Shown here one piece after another: positions 1 to 12,010 of a stretch of DNA of 64,000 nucleotides. The notes below the pieces were generated by a model. It was given only the letters and a program-made list of their open reading frames with translations, ran no database searches and was not told the DNA's origin. Source of the DNA: Karalla daura (taxonomy: Eukaryota; Chordata; Actinopteri; Chaetodontiformes; Leiognathidae); NCBI GenBank assembly GCA_029224185.1, contig CM055205.1:15180461-15244460 (forward strand), written 5' to 3'. Both the position numbers and the translations under genes were made by a program. Numbering within the stretch: the first letter of the stretch is position 1; each line of letters opens with the position of its first letter.

Positions 1-1100
1 GGAAGCCTTTGAAGAAGAAGGTGCCAAACGTGGAGGTTTTGCAGTGGAAATTAAGGCCTTGGACCACAGACCAAGCATGCCGATGGATGAAACTCATCTT
101 AGATGTAGTGGGACCCTGGAACTGCCCTCAGCTCAGCTGGGCAACGCGGGATATTTATAGATATAAGTCGGTGATGAGAACTGATGCCACTGTCCTGTAC
201 ACTGTCGAATGTTTTCTCATTGGTGCAAGAGAGAGAGAGAGAGAGAGAGAGCTGCTGGTGGTGAGAGCCCAAAGTGGTTCTTTAAGAAGAGGAGGAAGAG
301 TTTGAGAGGATATTTGCAGGCCTTTCAACAATCCATTTTCTCCAGACATCAAAACTAGCCCAGGCTTTGTGATAGGTACAGATACAAAGTCTGCCTTTCC
401 CCAGAGGATGAGCAGAGTCGATGGAGAGTGCCCTCTCAGAACTAGTCCTTTGTCTGCATTTCCTGTCTTGGCACTGTAGAAAAATACAGACCCTGGACTA
501 GTAATTTGATTGCACTTAGTCTTGGTAAGAAATGCGTTTTGTTCCGAAGCATTTACCTTCAGCTATTGGGGCCCACATTTTCCAGATGTCAAACCTTTCT
601 CCTCGCAGCAATCAAGTCAGAGTCATTCACAAGACCATTAATTTACAGTTCTCTAAAGCCTCTCTCAGCAGCAAGTTCCCTTTTAATCCCAGACAGCCCG
701 TCTTTTCCTTTTCCACCCCAGAGGCTCCCAGCCAATCAGTGCTGATGGCCATTACAGCAGTCACCGTCACCATGGAAACGACCCCATACAGTCGCCAGAG
801 CGCGGCAGGTGCCTGAGGAGAAATCTTGCTTTGAGTCTCAAAGTAACGCTGCCGCCATTTTCTTAAAAAAACAAACAAAACGAAACAAAACAAAACAAAA
901 AAAAACAATGTTAAAAAAAAGAAAAAAGAAATACACGTGTGAATGTGCAAATAAAGAGAAGTTCACTTTTTTATATTGTAATACAGGACAAATGTAGGCT
1001 GGCATTAAGCAGATTACAATGTTGTGCATTTTTATTATTATTATTATTTAATTTATTTACTTTTTCAAATGTATTTATTTTAACATTAAAATATATTATT
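1..1100 (+). other. Possible 3' end of an upstream plus-strand gene
   Basis: No coding homology is seen. The block drifts from mixed sequence to A-rich and AT-rich sequence, with AATAAA at 950-955 and ATTAAA at 1085-1090. An ATT-rich tract resembling AU-rich elements lies around 1030-1100. In mammals the plus-strand gene left of EFNA1 is EFNA3, so a distal efna3 3' UTR is possible but unproven. Confidence 0.2.
229..252 (+). repeat. (GA)n microsatellite
   Basis: An uninterrupted GA dinucleotide tract of about 12 units. Confidence 0.95.
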
Positions 1101-1303
1101 TATCTACCTAATTTATTAGCGTGCATTTGTAGGCCTTTGCTCAATAAGCTATCGTGCCATTTTTTTTATTCTTTTTTTTTTGTTTTTTTTTAACAACAAC
1201 TGTGGAAATTTTTACTGCAGCGTTTTGCTTGTGTAGATAACTAGTCCAATGTACTTTCAGCCTAAAGATGTAAAAGAGGGTGGTTATTGGTTCTGATCGG
1301 TCG

Positions 1304-1344
1304 GCGGGGGAGGGGGAGGGGGAGGGGGGGTGGGGATGGGGGGG
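1304..1344 (+). repeat. G-rich (GGGGGA)n tract, G-quadruplex candidate
   Basis: Successive runs of 4-8 G are separated by single A or T bases, satisfying the usual four-run G4 pattern on the plus strand. Confidence 0.85.
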
Positions 1345-1530
1345 ACTTAGGTGGAGTGACCCTGCTCCTAATGTAAACAGACCCCGCTGACCAGCGCATG
1401 ACATAAACCAGCTGTGGATGCACAGACAGAGCAGACGCTGGGGGAGGGGCAGCATTCCTCGAGCGCCGCACCTGCCAAACCAAGGAGTCGGGATTGTAAT
1501 GTATATTCATAATACATGCCGGTTACAGAA

Positions 1531-1602
1531 TGTGTGTGAGTGTGTGTGTGTGTGTGTGGGGGGGGCATTATCTGCCTATGTGTGTGTGTGTGTGTGTGTG
1601 TG
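1531..1602 (+). repeat. Two (TG)n microsatellites
   Basis: TG tracts at 1531-1558 and 1579-1602 are separated by a G7 run and a short unique spacer. Confidence 0.9.
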
Positions 1603-1800
1603 CGAGAGCGTACAGAAGAAAAAAAGACATATGTGTGCACAGTCGAGTGCGTATGTATGTAGAATGTGTTTGTCCGCGCTTTTTCAAAGTATGTGGCATT
1701 TAGAAATTTCGTACCCGTTCAAGGAGTCGTTTGTAGGATCTGAATATGCAAAGTGTGTATGAGAGAACGTGCTCTTCTGTAATGTTAGTTTACGTTACGG

Positions 1801-1838
1801 GGTCCGGGGGAGGGGGAGGGTGGGGGGGGACGAGGGGC
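1801..1838 (+). repeat. Second G-rich tract, G-quadruplex candidate
   Basis: GGGGG-A-GGGGG-A-GGG-T-GGGGGGGG closely resembles the tract at 1304-1344 about 500 bases upstream. Confidence 0.85.
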
Positions 1839-2352
1839 GAAAAGCATTTACCGATGTTGGAGACAACCACACGCAATGTGTTTACCTTTGACAAGAATGG
1901 AAAAAGAGAAACAAACAAACAAAACAACTGTAAATTGATCCAAGAATGATTAAAACAATGGCAATTAAAATGTTTTTTTTTTTTTTGCAAATGTACCTTT
2001 GTTGGTGTTTGTTGGTGTATGGATAGCAGGGCTCCGGTCCTGTCACCTCTGTGCACCCTGTCTTTATCTGAAGAGCGACTCCTTCACCTTCCCTCACTCT
2101 GCACTCACTTCAGTTTGTTTTTCCTGAGCGCCACTTCCTCTCGCTCTCCTCGCCGCGTTCTAGACGTGTCGGTTGTGTGCACGCACGTAAACACAACACG
2201 CGGGAGCCTTCGCTTGGTGTGTGTGAAAAAAAAAAAACAAACCCATCGCCCATTCTCACTCAGCCCATCCTCGCAGCACCTCTCCACAGTTTCACAAACA
2301 CTTCGACTGCCATAAAACATAATGACAGCGTAGGGGCTGGGGAGAAGGAGGA

Positions 2353-2369
2353 GGGGGGGGGGGGGGGGG
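2353..2369 (+). repeat. G homopolymer (17 G)
   Basis: An uninterrupted G run, longer than expected in fish DNA outside simple repeats. Confidence 0.9.
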
Positions 2370-2799
2370 CACTGCAGCACATCTCCCCACTCTCTCTCTC
2401 TTTCCCCTCTCTTAAAGTTTTTTTTTCTTTAAAAACACCTGCAAGCCATTCATGTCTGCACAAATCTGTCTCCTCACTCTGCTTTCCCGACGCCCCCATG
2501 TCAGCCTCTTTCTAATCTTCGCACGCAGAGCAGAGGGAAACTGACAATGGGGAGGGACGCACGTCTCGCATACGCTAATGCCCATGTCAGAAGGGACATG
2601 AGGGGCAGATAAGATTCCGTCTTTGATGTTGCACGTCAGGCCTGATATCACAAGCGAGAGAAGAGAGAGAGAAGTGGAGCAGACTCTGCTCTGTCGGCCG
2701 GGATCTCCTGCTCCTCACGTCCAGACCCGGGTCATGGAGGTCAAAACAACTCCTCTCCACTTTACTGTACTTTGCGTGATTGGCAAATTGCTTGAAAAA

Positions 2800-3720
2800 G
2801 CGTGAGTCAGACTTAACCAAGCAGGTTATAATGAAGCGATGTTGTCCATTAATATCTGTTTCACGGCTGCTTGGCTTCGAGCTGAGGCCCCAGCTTCTGA
2901 TTCTCTCTGACAGTTGCACATTTAGCTGACAGACTGATAATTGTTGAATATTACAGTAGGTCTTGGATTACAGTCCCATGCCTGCTTATCGGTTTGGACT
3001 TGCACATGGAGGTTTGAGTGTTTTGACACTGGGGAACGAGGGGGGAGGGGGCGAGGAGTTTTAGCTCCTGCTCCAGGGCCAGAGTTGACAACTTAAACCA
3101 TCACTTTACAAGAAATGGGCCTGCTTCTTTTGGCAGCGGTTACTTATGGAAAGGAATTAACGCTGTCATATTAGCACCTTAAATTTGTGTCCAGGAAAGC
3201 TTATGTTTTGCCTGTTGCCTAAATGAAACATTAATTGATCTTCTTACTATTCAAATGAGCGGATCAGGAGCGAAGGAGCAGGCTGGATTAAAGATTCCCA
3301 CCTTTCCCTGAGCTGCTGACACGAAGCCTCACATTTCCACCGCCGAACAGAGATCTAACAAGTCCTCCGTCCACACTCTAACCGAGAAAGACATCCCATT
3401 AGCAGAGGGAGATGACCTCTGCTCCGTTCAGAGGCGTATTATCGTTTTCTGAATCACTTACTGTGAGATAAGCCATCTGTAGCTCGGGCAGGCCCGCGCC
3501 GTCGAGAAGAATTCCCCTGACAAACCGCACCGTCTGGCCCAAACAATGAAGCAGATGCCTCCTCCTCAGAGAACGTGTTATAGCTCAGGACATCAACGAG
3601 ACAATCACAGAGTCTGGTTGCCGTGCCTTCGAGTGCTCCTTGATCTGTTTCAAGGTTGGGAGTCAGAGAAATGAGTAGTGGCTCATTCAGACTGCCTCCG
3701 GCCAGAGACTGATGTAATTG
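2800..3720. promoter_or_regulatory. Unique non-coding block, candidate conserved element
   Basis: The block is free of simple and interspersed repeats and has no convincing open frame. It has dense motif content: homeodomain ATTAATTGAT near 3230, and a GATA site (AGATAA, 3467-3472) directly followed by an E-box CATCTG (3474-3479). The enhancer reading is inference from repeat absence and motifs only. Confidence 0.25.
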
Positions 3721-3853
3721 AAAGAGTCTAAAATCCAGTTAATTTTTGATTTTTTTTTTTTACTTGCTATTTTTGGAATCGTGAGGAAATCATTTTTGCC
3801 CCTGCACCCCCTCCAAATGCGTGCACACTTCAGAGGAGGTGAGATTGTGTATG

Positions 3854-3909
3854 GGAGGAGGAGGAGGAGGAGGAGGAGGAGGAGGAGGAGGAGGAGGAGG
3901 AGGAGGGGG
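3854..3909 (+). repeat. (GGA)n trinucleotide repeat
   Basis: About 18 GGA units. The poly-Arg, poly-Gly and poly-Pro frames here are artefacts of the repeat. Confidence 0.97.
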
Positions 3910-4579
3910 AATCAAACAGCAGCCACCTGAGCTGCCGCCGCTGCCGCCGCTGCCCAGGGAGTGTGTAATGCACGTAGGCGTAATGATTACTGTTTGGCCG
4001 GAGCCTCCACAAGCATGACAACTACACTTTAAACAGAGAGAGAGGGAGCGCGGACGGCAGCTATTTACACAGAATGCCACTCACGTCACGGCTCTTTAGA
4101 GCAGAGCCGGGAATATGTGATATTTATTTCGGCTGAAAACGCTTTGCAATCCACAGGCTCTGCCAAGTTCTCCTCTCCCGTGTTCTCCCAGTTCCATTCA
4201 GCGGCTGTGCGCTTGTGTACATATTAAATGCATTCATTCCTTTTCTCTGTTCTGCATTCAGCTGCCCCCCCCCCACCTGCTCCCCCTCCACCCCACCCCT
4301 TGTTTCTCCTTTGTCTCATCCTCCGGCCCTTTGGGAGGCCTTGCTTTTTTGCATCTTTGTGTTGATTCCTGCAGTAGCTTCAAGGTGGAGGAGCACAGTG
4401 GAATGTAAGTACACGAGGAGGCTTTTTTTATCATGTGCAGCGACTAAGAACGAAGATGACTGCATGGCGTCTCAGGGTGGGGGGGGGGTTTTGCCAGGTA
4501 ACATGTTCCCACAGAGTTTTGGGTCCTAGGATTCGAGTCTGCTTGCCCACCCATAGGTGTCGCCAAAGCTTCCTCTCAG

Positions 4580-4654
4580 GCCTGTGATCCTGCAGTCGAA
4601 AATGGCAAGAGACTCATCCAGGACATCTGCAAAACATTATGTAACTGCTCCCCT
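4580..4654 (+). other. Exon-like open segment (unassigned, speculative)
   Basis: A 75-nt segment lies between an acceptor (cttcctctcag) and a consensus donor (gtaagt). In phase 0 it reads 25 residues, ACDPAVENGKRLIQDICK followed by TLCNCSP, with four cysteines and no stop. I do not recognise the peptide and see no partner exons. It may be an exon of an unknown gene or chance. Confidence 0.15.
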
Positions 4655-4659
4655 GTAAG

Positions 4660-6760
4660 TACGCTCGCCCGTGAGATAAAGAGTGAATTCAGAAAAACAA
4701 TGATGACAGCACAGAGTAGGTTTACGTATTACGCGTCCCACGTACCCAGAATAGATTCTTTTTTACTTTACTCATCTAAGCAGATCGGAATAGAGGTTAA
4801 GCCGCTGAAGTTTAGTAGGACTAAAAATGCGAAATCTCCCGAAAACCCGTTCAGAGTTTGTGCTCTGTCATTGTTGCCCATTTTTGATTCATGCCACTCG
4901 AGAACAAAACAGCGGTGGTCCCATGATGGATCAGGGCAGAGAGTTAAGAAAAACATAACAGGCTCTCAGAGGGTTATCAGCCCAAAGCAAAAGAAATTCC
5001 ACTTTGTGAAATCTCTTACGTAACAGCTGAAAGGGTGAGCTGACCCACTGTGCTAACATTTGTTCTCCACCGATCAGAATAATATTAGTTCTGGGGCAAG
5101 TCGTCACAGATTAAGAATACATTTAGATTTCCACGGTAAACATTATAATGTCAGCCATATCTGTTTTATTCCTTTCTTAATCTGGACATGCTGGGAACAG
5201 GTTTATTGGTGTTTTAATATCGGGCTCAGACCCAATGTTCTTTTCGCATTTCATACGTAATTCTCAGTTCAATGAAGGACCCAGAGCTTTGCCTACTTAC
5301 AAAAGGCTCTTTGACGTTCCAGCATATTTACATTCAGTCATCTTCAGCTTCAGTCCAAAGCATCCCTTATGGTAGAAAAAACATCATAAAATCAAGTTTT
5401 CTGAATCTTAATCTGAATCACAGTGTTGAAATAAACAGTGCTTGGTGCAGCAGTGTGACTACTAATACAAGAGTTAATACTAGTTAGGAGCTAGCAGGAG
5501 AAAAAAGAGAGAAAAGATTGTGTGCAGTCTAAAACATAATTAAAACAGAACATGATAAATTTGACACATGCTGAATTAAAACATTTAATGTGTTTCACTT
5601 CTAACAACTTTCTTTTTTGCAAATGCGTGCGTAATTTTAATTTGATTCCAGCAATATGCTTCAAACCAGCTGGAAGAGGAGCGACGACAGCTTGGGAAAG
5701 TGGGTGAACACAAAAAACACCTGTTTTGGATCCCACCTCAGAGCGATTGGTTCACTGGTAACAGGTGGTAACATCATGACCGGGTATGAAAGACTGAGTT
5801 GTTCACAGGTGATGGAGATGATGACGACGGTGGTGATGATTCACCCGGCTGCGTGTCCGGATCGCTGACGCGTGTCCTCTGTTTTTTAAGTGTCCTAATA
5901 GGACCTCCTCACATCTTCACGGGATTCTGGTTGTGACTTGTCGCCCCTGTGGCGTCAGGTCACTGTGAGTCAGCTCTTCTCTACCGCAGACGGAAATCGA
6001 CCCAGGTCGGGGGTCTGAGCTGAGATGAAGTGAGGAGACATTTGGGAATGCGAAGTGACATTGTTAAAGCCCTGGAGAGAAATGAAGCCGGCTGCTGCCA
6101 CAAAGGTGCTGGTACACGTCTTATTTTAAGTGCTGGGTCTCTTGTTTATGGCAGATTTTCCACCGAAGGACTTGAAATTACGGACACAGTCATGTCATCA
6201 TCATAAATTCAAAGGTGTCCTGGATAAACTCAGTATCAGATAGACTATCCAATACACTAATTGCATTAGTGATGGGAACTTCTATTCAGGAAGTAAAATG
6301 CTGGGTTGTCAAACTGTAAGTAACAGTTGATGGAAATAGACAAGGAGCTATCATGTCGTGCACACACACAGTTCACTTTCATATTCAAACCTATAGTAGG
6401 GGAAATTTAGAGTCTCCTGCTGGCCTAAACACGCATGCTTTTGAACTGTGGGATGGTACCTGGTGAAAAGGCACGCATGCAAAGAAAATCTAAATCTATT
6501 CTCATGTGCACTCCACACGAGAATAACAGCGGGATAGTGGGATTTATCCCTCGTCTGATTCAGAGACAAACATCGGCATGCATCATCAGATCGCGTGCAA
6601 GGATAGTCAAATACAGAGAAAGGTCAAAGTGAATAAAACAAAGAAAACAGAAATAAATGGCATCTTACCTGCACTCTGTGGTCAAATTTACAGTATTTTA
6701 CTGATATCTATCAATGAATTTGTGATTTCCGAGTAAAGATCAAATGTTTCCTTCATTTGG
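4660..6760. other. AT-rich unique intergenic DNA
   Basis: No gene, transposon or simple repeat of note. Frames are short and unconvincing. Confidence 0.7.
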
Positions 6761-7300
6761 CGTATATGAGCACCATGTATTTTAGTGGGTCTAAATGTCC
6801 TCTGCATGCTTGTTTAAAATGGACCTGAGTACGTGGCCTGCCTTTGAGGCGGGTAGTAAATGTGAGAGGTCACTCAAATCTGTCTTCCAGCTGCGGAGCC
6901 GAAACATGCAGCTCTCGGGGTGAGAAGGATCTGTGGAGTTAGTGTTCCGTCTCATTAATCGTCCCCTTTGAGCTGATAAATAGCCCGAGATTCGTGTTAC
7001 AATCAAAGCGTGAAATCTGAAAGCATGAACAATGCAGCTGCCTTCAAAGGAAGCAGGAGGCTTACACTTATTGACTAATCACATGGACCTGACTTAAATC
7101 ACAACCTGTAATTTTGCAATGACGGCCCTCTAATTTAAGATTTCATCGGGGGCGACTTTCTTGGACATGTTGTTATGAGAGGCAGGAAAATGTGAATGTG
7201 CATCTTAATTAGAACGGCATTAAGCTTCCTAGAGGGCTTTTGCTTTTGCGCACATTAATTTGGGCTCTTGCCAATCCTCTCCAGATCAGTTGACTAATGT
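6760..7300. promoter_or_regulatory. Unique AT-rich block, candidate conserved element
   Basis: There is no repeat and no open frame. Several TAAT-core sites occur (CTAATTTAAG, TTAATTAGAAC, ACATTAATTTG, between about 7130 and 7262). A regulatory role is inference. Confidence 0.2.
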
Positions 7301-8146
7301 GTTGACAAGTGGAGGAAAGTTATCGCAGAATATCAAACAGACCACATTTGCCCTCTGCAGCAGCCTGTACTGGCTGCAGCAGCGTGCGTGTGAAAACGTT
7401 TTGAATATTAAGGAGGGCAGGATTTCAATGTAACCCTGGGCCATAAGAAACAGAGGTAGATATGCCACTGCAAGGAGAAAAAGATGCTACTCCCCTGGTT
7501 TAGGTCATCAGCATGCATTTACATTTGTAAACATATCGTTGAAGTCAGACTCCTGTATAACCTTTTTATTTATGCCTTAACGTTATCTGTTTTTCCATTT
7601 AACGGGCTAAATCTTCTTATGAATTATAGAAAACAGATTTGAACTGTGCTGAAAGCTGCTGCACTATCCCTCTGCTTGCTAAAATATTCCCGACTGTCTA
7701 CCCCGTCCGTGGACGTTCACCCGCTTCCTCTCCATTGCAGTAATGCAGAAAATCTGTGGACAAAGTTTGAATCAATTGATTTGACATTAAGGAAAAAAAA
7801 AAGACAGGATGTGTGACAGCCTTCCAAACTCCCACCACAGGATATTTCTTTACACACTCATCCGGCTTTCACATGTACATAAGCCTTCCTGTGTTCTTCT
7901 GCTTTCCTCGCTTTTTTTCTGAGCATTGCTCTGCTCTTTACCCTCTGCATACGGCTGAATTTCCTGGAACTCTTCTTAACCCTCATCTTCATCATTTTTT
8001 TTTTGACAATCGTACCTCTCCTCCAGTCTCCACACTGTTCCCTAATCACCCGCACCCTCCCTCCTCTTCCTCCCTTTCTCCAGATTTAGCTGTAATCCCT
8101 CATTTCTGGTTGCTACATCTGCACAGTCCTCAACAGCTGCAGTCTC

Positions 8147-8150
<4 letters not shown>
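7300..8150. other. Non-coding DNA, pyrimidine-biased at the right end
   Basis: Nothing recognised. From about 7830 to 8150 the plus strand becomes CT-rich and leads into the CA microsatellite. Confidence 0.7.
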
Positions 8151-8151
<1 letters not shown>

Positions 8152-8206
<55 letters not shown>

Positions 8207-8221
8207 GCACGCACACACACA
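8152..8221 (+). repeat. (CA)n microsatellite
   Basis: About 70 bases of CA with two CG interruptions near the 3' end. Confidence 0.97.
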
Positions 8222-8229
8222 GCTATAGA

Positions 8230-9090
8230 CATTGTGCTGAGTGTGTGTTTAGTGTGTGTGTGTGTACACTTTGGGCATCTGGTCAAAACTTAAGTCCATG
8301 AATAGCAATTGCTTGTCCCCCACCACCACCCACCCACCCCAAAAAAAAGATGTAACAAAGTGTTTGTGTCAGGCTGAACGATCCAGGATGTTGCAGACTG
8401 ACACAAATGGTAATCAAAGAATATAGATAACACTAGTGAGAATTAAAACGATCAGAGCCTGCGGGGAGACTACATCTCGTCCAATCTGTAAACAAATCTT
8501 AAAAAGCACATCTGTCTGTAAGATGACACGTTCCATTACTGGGGAAATTTCTCACTTCTGACTTGTGGACGTTTTAAAACGGATGAGCCGACATCTTTAT
8601 AACATAATTACAGCGGCGAAAAAGACAAACTCTGGAGCTTCATTGCTCACAGACAACGAGAGGCGATTTAATGTTGGCAAATTCTTGCTAATTTAACACT
8701 GCACATGCACTCACCCGACAGAGGACGTTTGCTGCTGATGGGAAAGTCACTAGTTTTGCAAAGTATTGAACAAATTAAATTGTTGAACTGACGCTGACCT
8801 GAAGCTGTAAAGTCACAGTCTGACAGTCTGTCAGACAGTGTGGTTTCTGTCGATGTCTCTTTCACCCGGCAACCCAGGGGTCGAAGGGACAACCTCTGCC
8901 TTCCATGGAGTCATGCTGCTATGAAGACCCTGGCTGCAAAACACAGAAAATCTAAACAGACTGAGATTTTTCCCCCTCTGGGCTTCATAGACGGTTCGAT
9001 ATCTCGTGTCAATCCACTCAAAGCGATGACACTCAATCAAAAAATAATCAAACACACTTCCGTGGTAAAAGAAATCAATGTCCAGTGTCA
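8230..9090. other. Unique non-coding DNA with a short palindrome
   Basis: No gene recognised. An imperfect palindrome lies at 8814-8840 (GTCTGACAG t CTGTCAGAC core). Confidence 0.7.
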
Positions 9091-9092
9091 TC

Positions 9093-10205
9093 AAATCAAT
9101 CAATCGGCGCGTATTTATATAGCACTTCTACCACAACGATCTGGAGTGATGAACAAAGTGTTTGACATAAAAGATACAAAACAGAAATCAAGATATATAG
9201 CCAGGATGAGACAAATGAAGAAGCAGTAGAAACATTTACAAAAGTAATCACGAGATATGAAAACCTTTTATAAATGAGTCTTAAGATTGCATACAGGTTG
9301 CCAGAACAGACACGATCACCCCACAGTTTATTGTGAAAAAGGTGCTTTAAACGGGAGCTGTTTTGAGGACCCTGCAGTACCGTCGAAGCTTTAAGACAGA
9401 TACAGGTTGGGGTTATCTGGGAGCAAGACTGTGGATAGCTTTAAAAACAAACATTAAAAGATTAAAAATGAGCCTAAATCTGACCGGGAGCCAACGCAGA
9501 ATCTACTTTATCAAAGAAAAATTCCAGAAACTTTTCACAGGTCATTGCAGAAACATCTGCAGAAGCACCGGTGGAAGGATTTATAACAGCATTTATAGAA
9601 GTGAACAACACCCAAGGAAGGTTACTGCTCATCCAGATGAGTCTGGATAAATAATGTGATTTTGTGTTTTGGTAGTTTGCTAGCTTGTCCCTCCAGATAC
9701 CCAGAAAAACTGCAGATCTGTCCTTCTTCCACCACTGTCTGAGAGCACAGCACAGGTCTGTCCGGGACTTTGAAGATTTGATCTTAGCAGGAGCTCCAGA
9801 GTCGAGAGTTAAGGGGCGTGTGGGACAGAAGGAGGAGATGAAGCAGTCTGGTGTGGCGGGAGATAGCAAGCCATCCAGGATATTGGGATCACTATTCAGT
9901 AATGCTGATGCAAAGTCACAGGCAGTGGAGGAGCAGATAATGTGAGGAGGCATGAGGGGCTTAGTTGCAGGAGAGGATGCTATTAACTCAAAGAATATGG
10001 GGAAATGTTCTGAGAGAGAGACAGTGAGAGAGAGAGAGTGACATTGAATTCTTTGACTGACACTGAGAGTCCATGGGTAATTATTAGGTCCAGTGTGTGA
10101 CCAAGATTATGTGTTGGGCCAGCCACTAATTGAGAGAGGCCAAAAGAGTCCAAAAGTCATTTTTAAATTGATTGGATGGACAGCAGACATGGATATTAAA
10201 GTCTC
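9093..10205 (-). mobile_element. L2-clade LINE remnant with the reverse transcriptase deleted
   Basis: Read on the minus strand, 10205 to about 9955 matches the end of an AP endonuclease (DFNIHV..., then THNLGHTLDLIITHGLSV-like and SDHFPIFFEL-like segments with frameshifts). Next comes a 160-codon open stretch (9953-9474) with the endonuclease-RT linker typical of L2 elements, ending CEKFLEFFFDKVDSA. It then jumps to the C-terminal HWLPVRFRL..VFKAIHSLAP motif (9495-9250) and a 3' tail of (ATTG)n at 9094-9105. The central reverse transcriptase is missing and stops are frequent, so it is dead. Confidence 0.8.
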
Positions 10206-10212
10206 GACAAAT

Positions 10213-10440
10213 CATATCAAACCATCCATCATCTTACCTGCTTTGTAACTGTTAAGTGTCTGCTCTCCAGCGAACATAGTTTGTGAGGAAATAAACCCTG
10301 GACACATCTCCTGTCCATCACAGGACACACTCACACACTATTCACTCTCCCACTCACACCTCAGGGCAGCTTAGTGTCTGCAATCAACCTAAATAGACAT
10401 TGGGAGACCATGCAAACACACAGAAAGCCAGAGACCTTCT
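10213..10440 (+). repeat. Teleost CCATCCAT-type interspersed repeat, copy 1
   Basis: It holds the family landmarks CCATCCATCATCTTACCTGCTT, CCATCACAGGACACAC, ACTCACACCTCAGGGCAG and a degraded GCAAACACACAGAAAGCCAGAGACC end. It abuts the 5' side of the LINE remnant. Confidence 0.75.
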
Positions 10441-11977
10441 GGGCGACAGTGACGTCCACCCAAACGCTGTACGAGCATCATATTGGACGAATATGAACTC
10501 AGTTTCGAAAGATTGCATGTAGCTGAATGTTTTATGGGAGGATTACTTGGTTGAATGACACATTGGTTGTCAGAACAAATTTTGGACGTTCTGTGAGCAC
10601 AACTCGTCAGTGTGATGATGAGTCATGGCTACGAAGAGGGTTTTTATGAAAATGTAAAGTGTGTTTTACCTCATAGCTTTATGTTGTGCTTTACGTGAGC
10701 ATGTGTCAAATCAACTTAATACAAACGATTGCTTCACTTGTCAGGAGGTATCCTGACTCAAATCCCACAGGGTATTTTTTCCCCAAATGTCATATTGACA
10801 AACTAATTTTACGACCGCCTTTTTTTGTTGTTTTTTTTACCGTCTGTCTGTTTTTATCCACATAATGATGCAAAGTTGGACCGACACGTTGTGTGACTTG
10901 AAATATACATATTCGGGAATATGGAAAACGATTTCATGAAAACATTCATGATTTCCGTCAGAGTCAGCGTTTATAAGACGTCAATGTTTTCAGCACATTT
11001 CATTGACGGCTGCGCGTTGACTTCAACGGAAAACTATTCCTCAATCTGCAGCATTAATAGTCTTTGAAGCAGAAGCCAAATGCCTGTTCGCGGCACATCA
11101 GACCCGGGCGAGTGCTGCATTACACCAGACTGCAGTGCTAATGGCCACATTGATAGATGAGACGGTAATACAGGGGTCGGGGTAGCATTCAAATGAAGTG
11201 AACAAACAGAGTGACATCTTGTCACTGGGAGCAGGAAGTGCTGGAGGGCACCGGCTGAGAGTTATTTTTGCCAGTCAGGGTCTGCGGCGCTCGTACGTCC
11301 TTGCAAATTAACGCTCTCCCCCCTCAAACAGCAGCGGCAGCAAACAGCGGCACGACTGTTGGAAGCCGGTCGAGGTCTAGGCTTTAACAAGCTGCACCTG
11401 CACCTAATCAAACCCCCGCCTCTATACCTCCGAGCTTCAGTAAACTGGAGGAGTTTGGCGCTGAAATCAAGACCGACCTTTGCTTCAATCTCTGTGAGAA
11501 AAACTGCAGCACATGTGGTGTGTTTTACGAGGTACAAACCCTCTGAAGTCAGCCACAACGACCAGGAGGATTTAGATGAAACAACTGATTAATAAAGGGG
11601 TGACATGGATAGAGATAGACACATAACACGCAGAGGGCTCCCAGTTTAAAGGTCTTTCTGTGGTCCCCTTTTCCTAGTGCTTAGTTTGGACGCATCCAAA
11701 GAACTCACTGGTTCTAGAGTTGCACCACTTCTTTACTGGGCCAAGTCTAAGAGCTGCTGACGTCAGAGACTACGGGTGGATGGGGCAAAAAATCTGCCTT
11801 TAGTTCTGATGAAAAAAGCAGCAAAAAAAATCCACATTTTGACATCCTGGACTCAGTCCACAGGGTCAGACCTGCAGCCATGCGACTGACGTGTACAGTG
11901 ATGCAATGACGTGGTTCTCATCTCAATGACGGAGCATGATGAGGTGCCTTTAAGGTACAGTCGAGACAGAGAAAGAG

Positions 11978-12010
<33 letters not shown>

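Larger units (their letters stand above)
1100..2800. other. Non-coding, G-rich and TG-repeat-rich stretch
   Basis: No gene recognised. It holds two G-quadruplex-type tracts (1304-1344, 1801-1838), TG repeats (1531-1558, 1579-1602), a run of 17 G (2353-2369) and several A/T homopolymers. Open frames here are repeat-driven. Confidence 0.8.

Noticed and set aside
3718..4080. Open frames rich in Arg, Gly, Pro or Ser on both strands
   Set aside because: They are translations of the (GGA)n repeat at 3854-3909, with no conserved flanks.
9685..9945. Plus-strand frame of 86 codons
   Set aside because: Shadow of the minus-strand LINE linker region.
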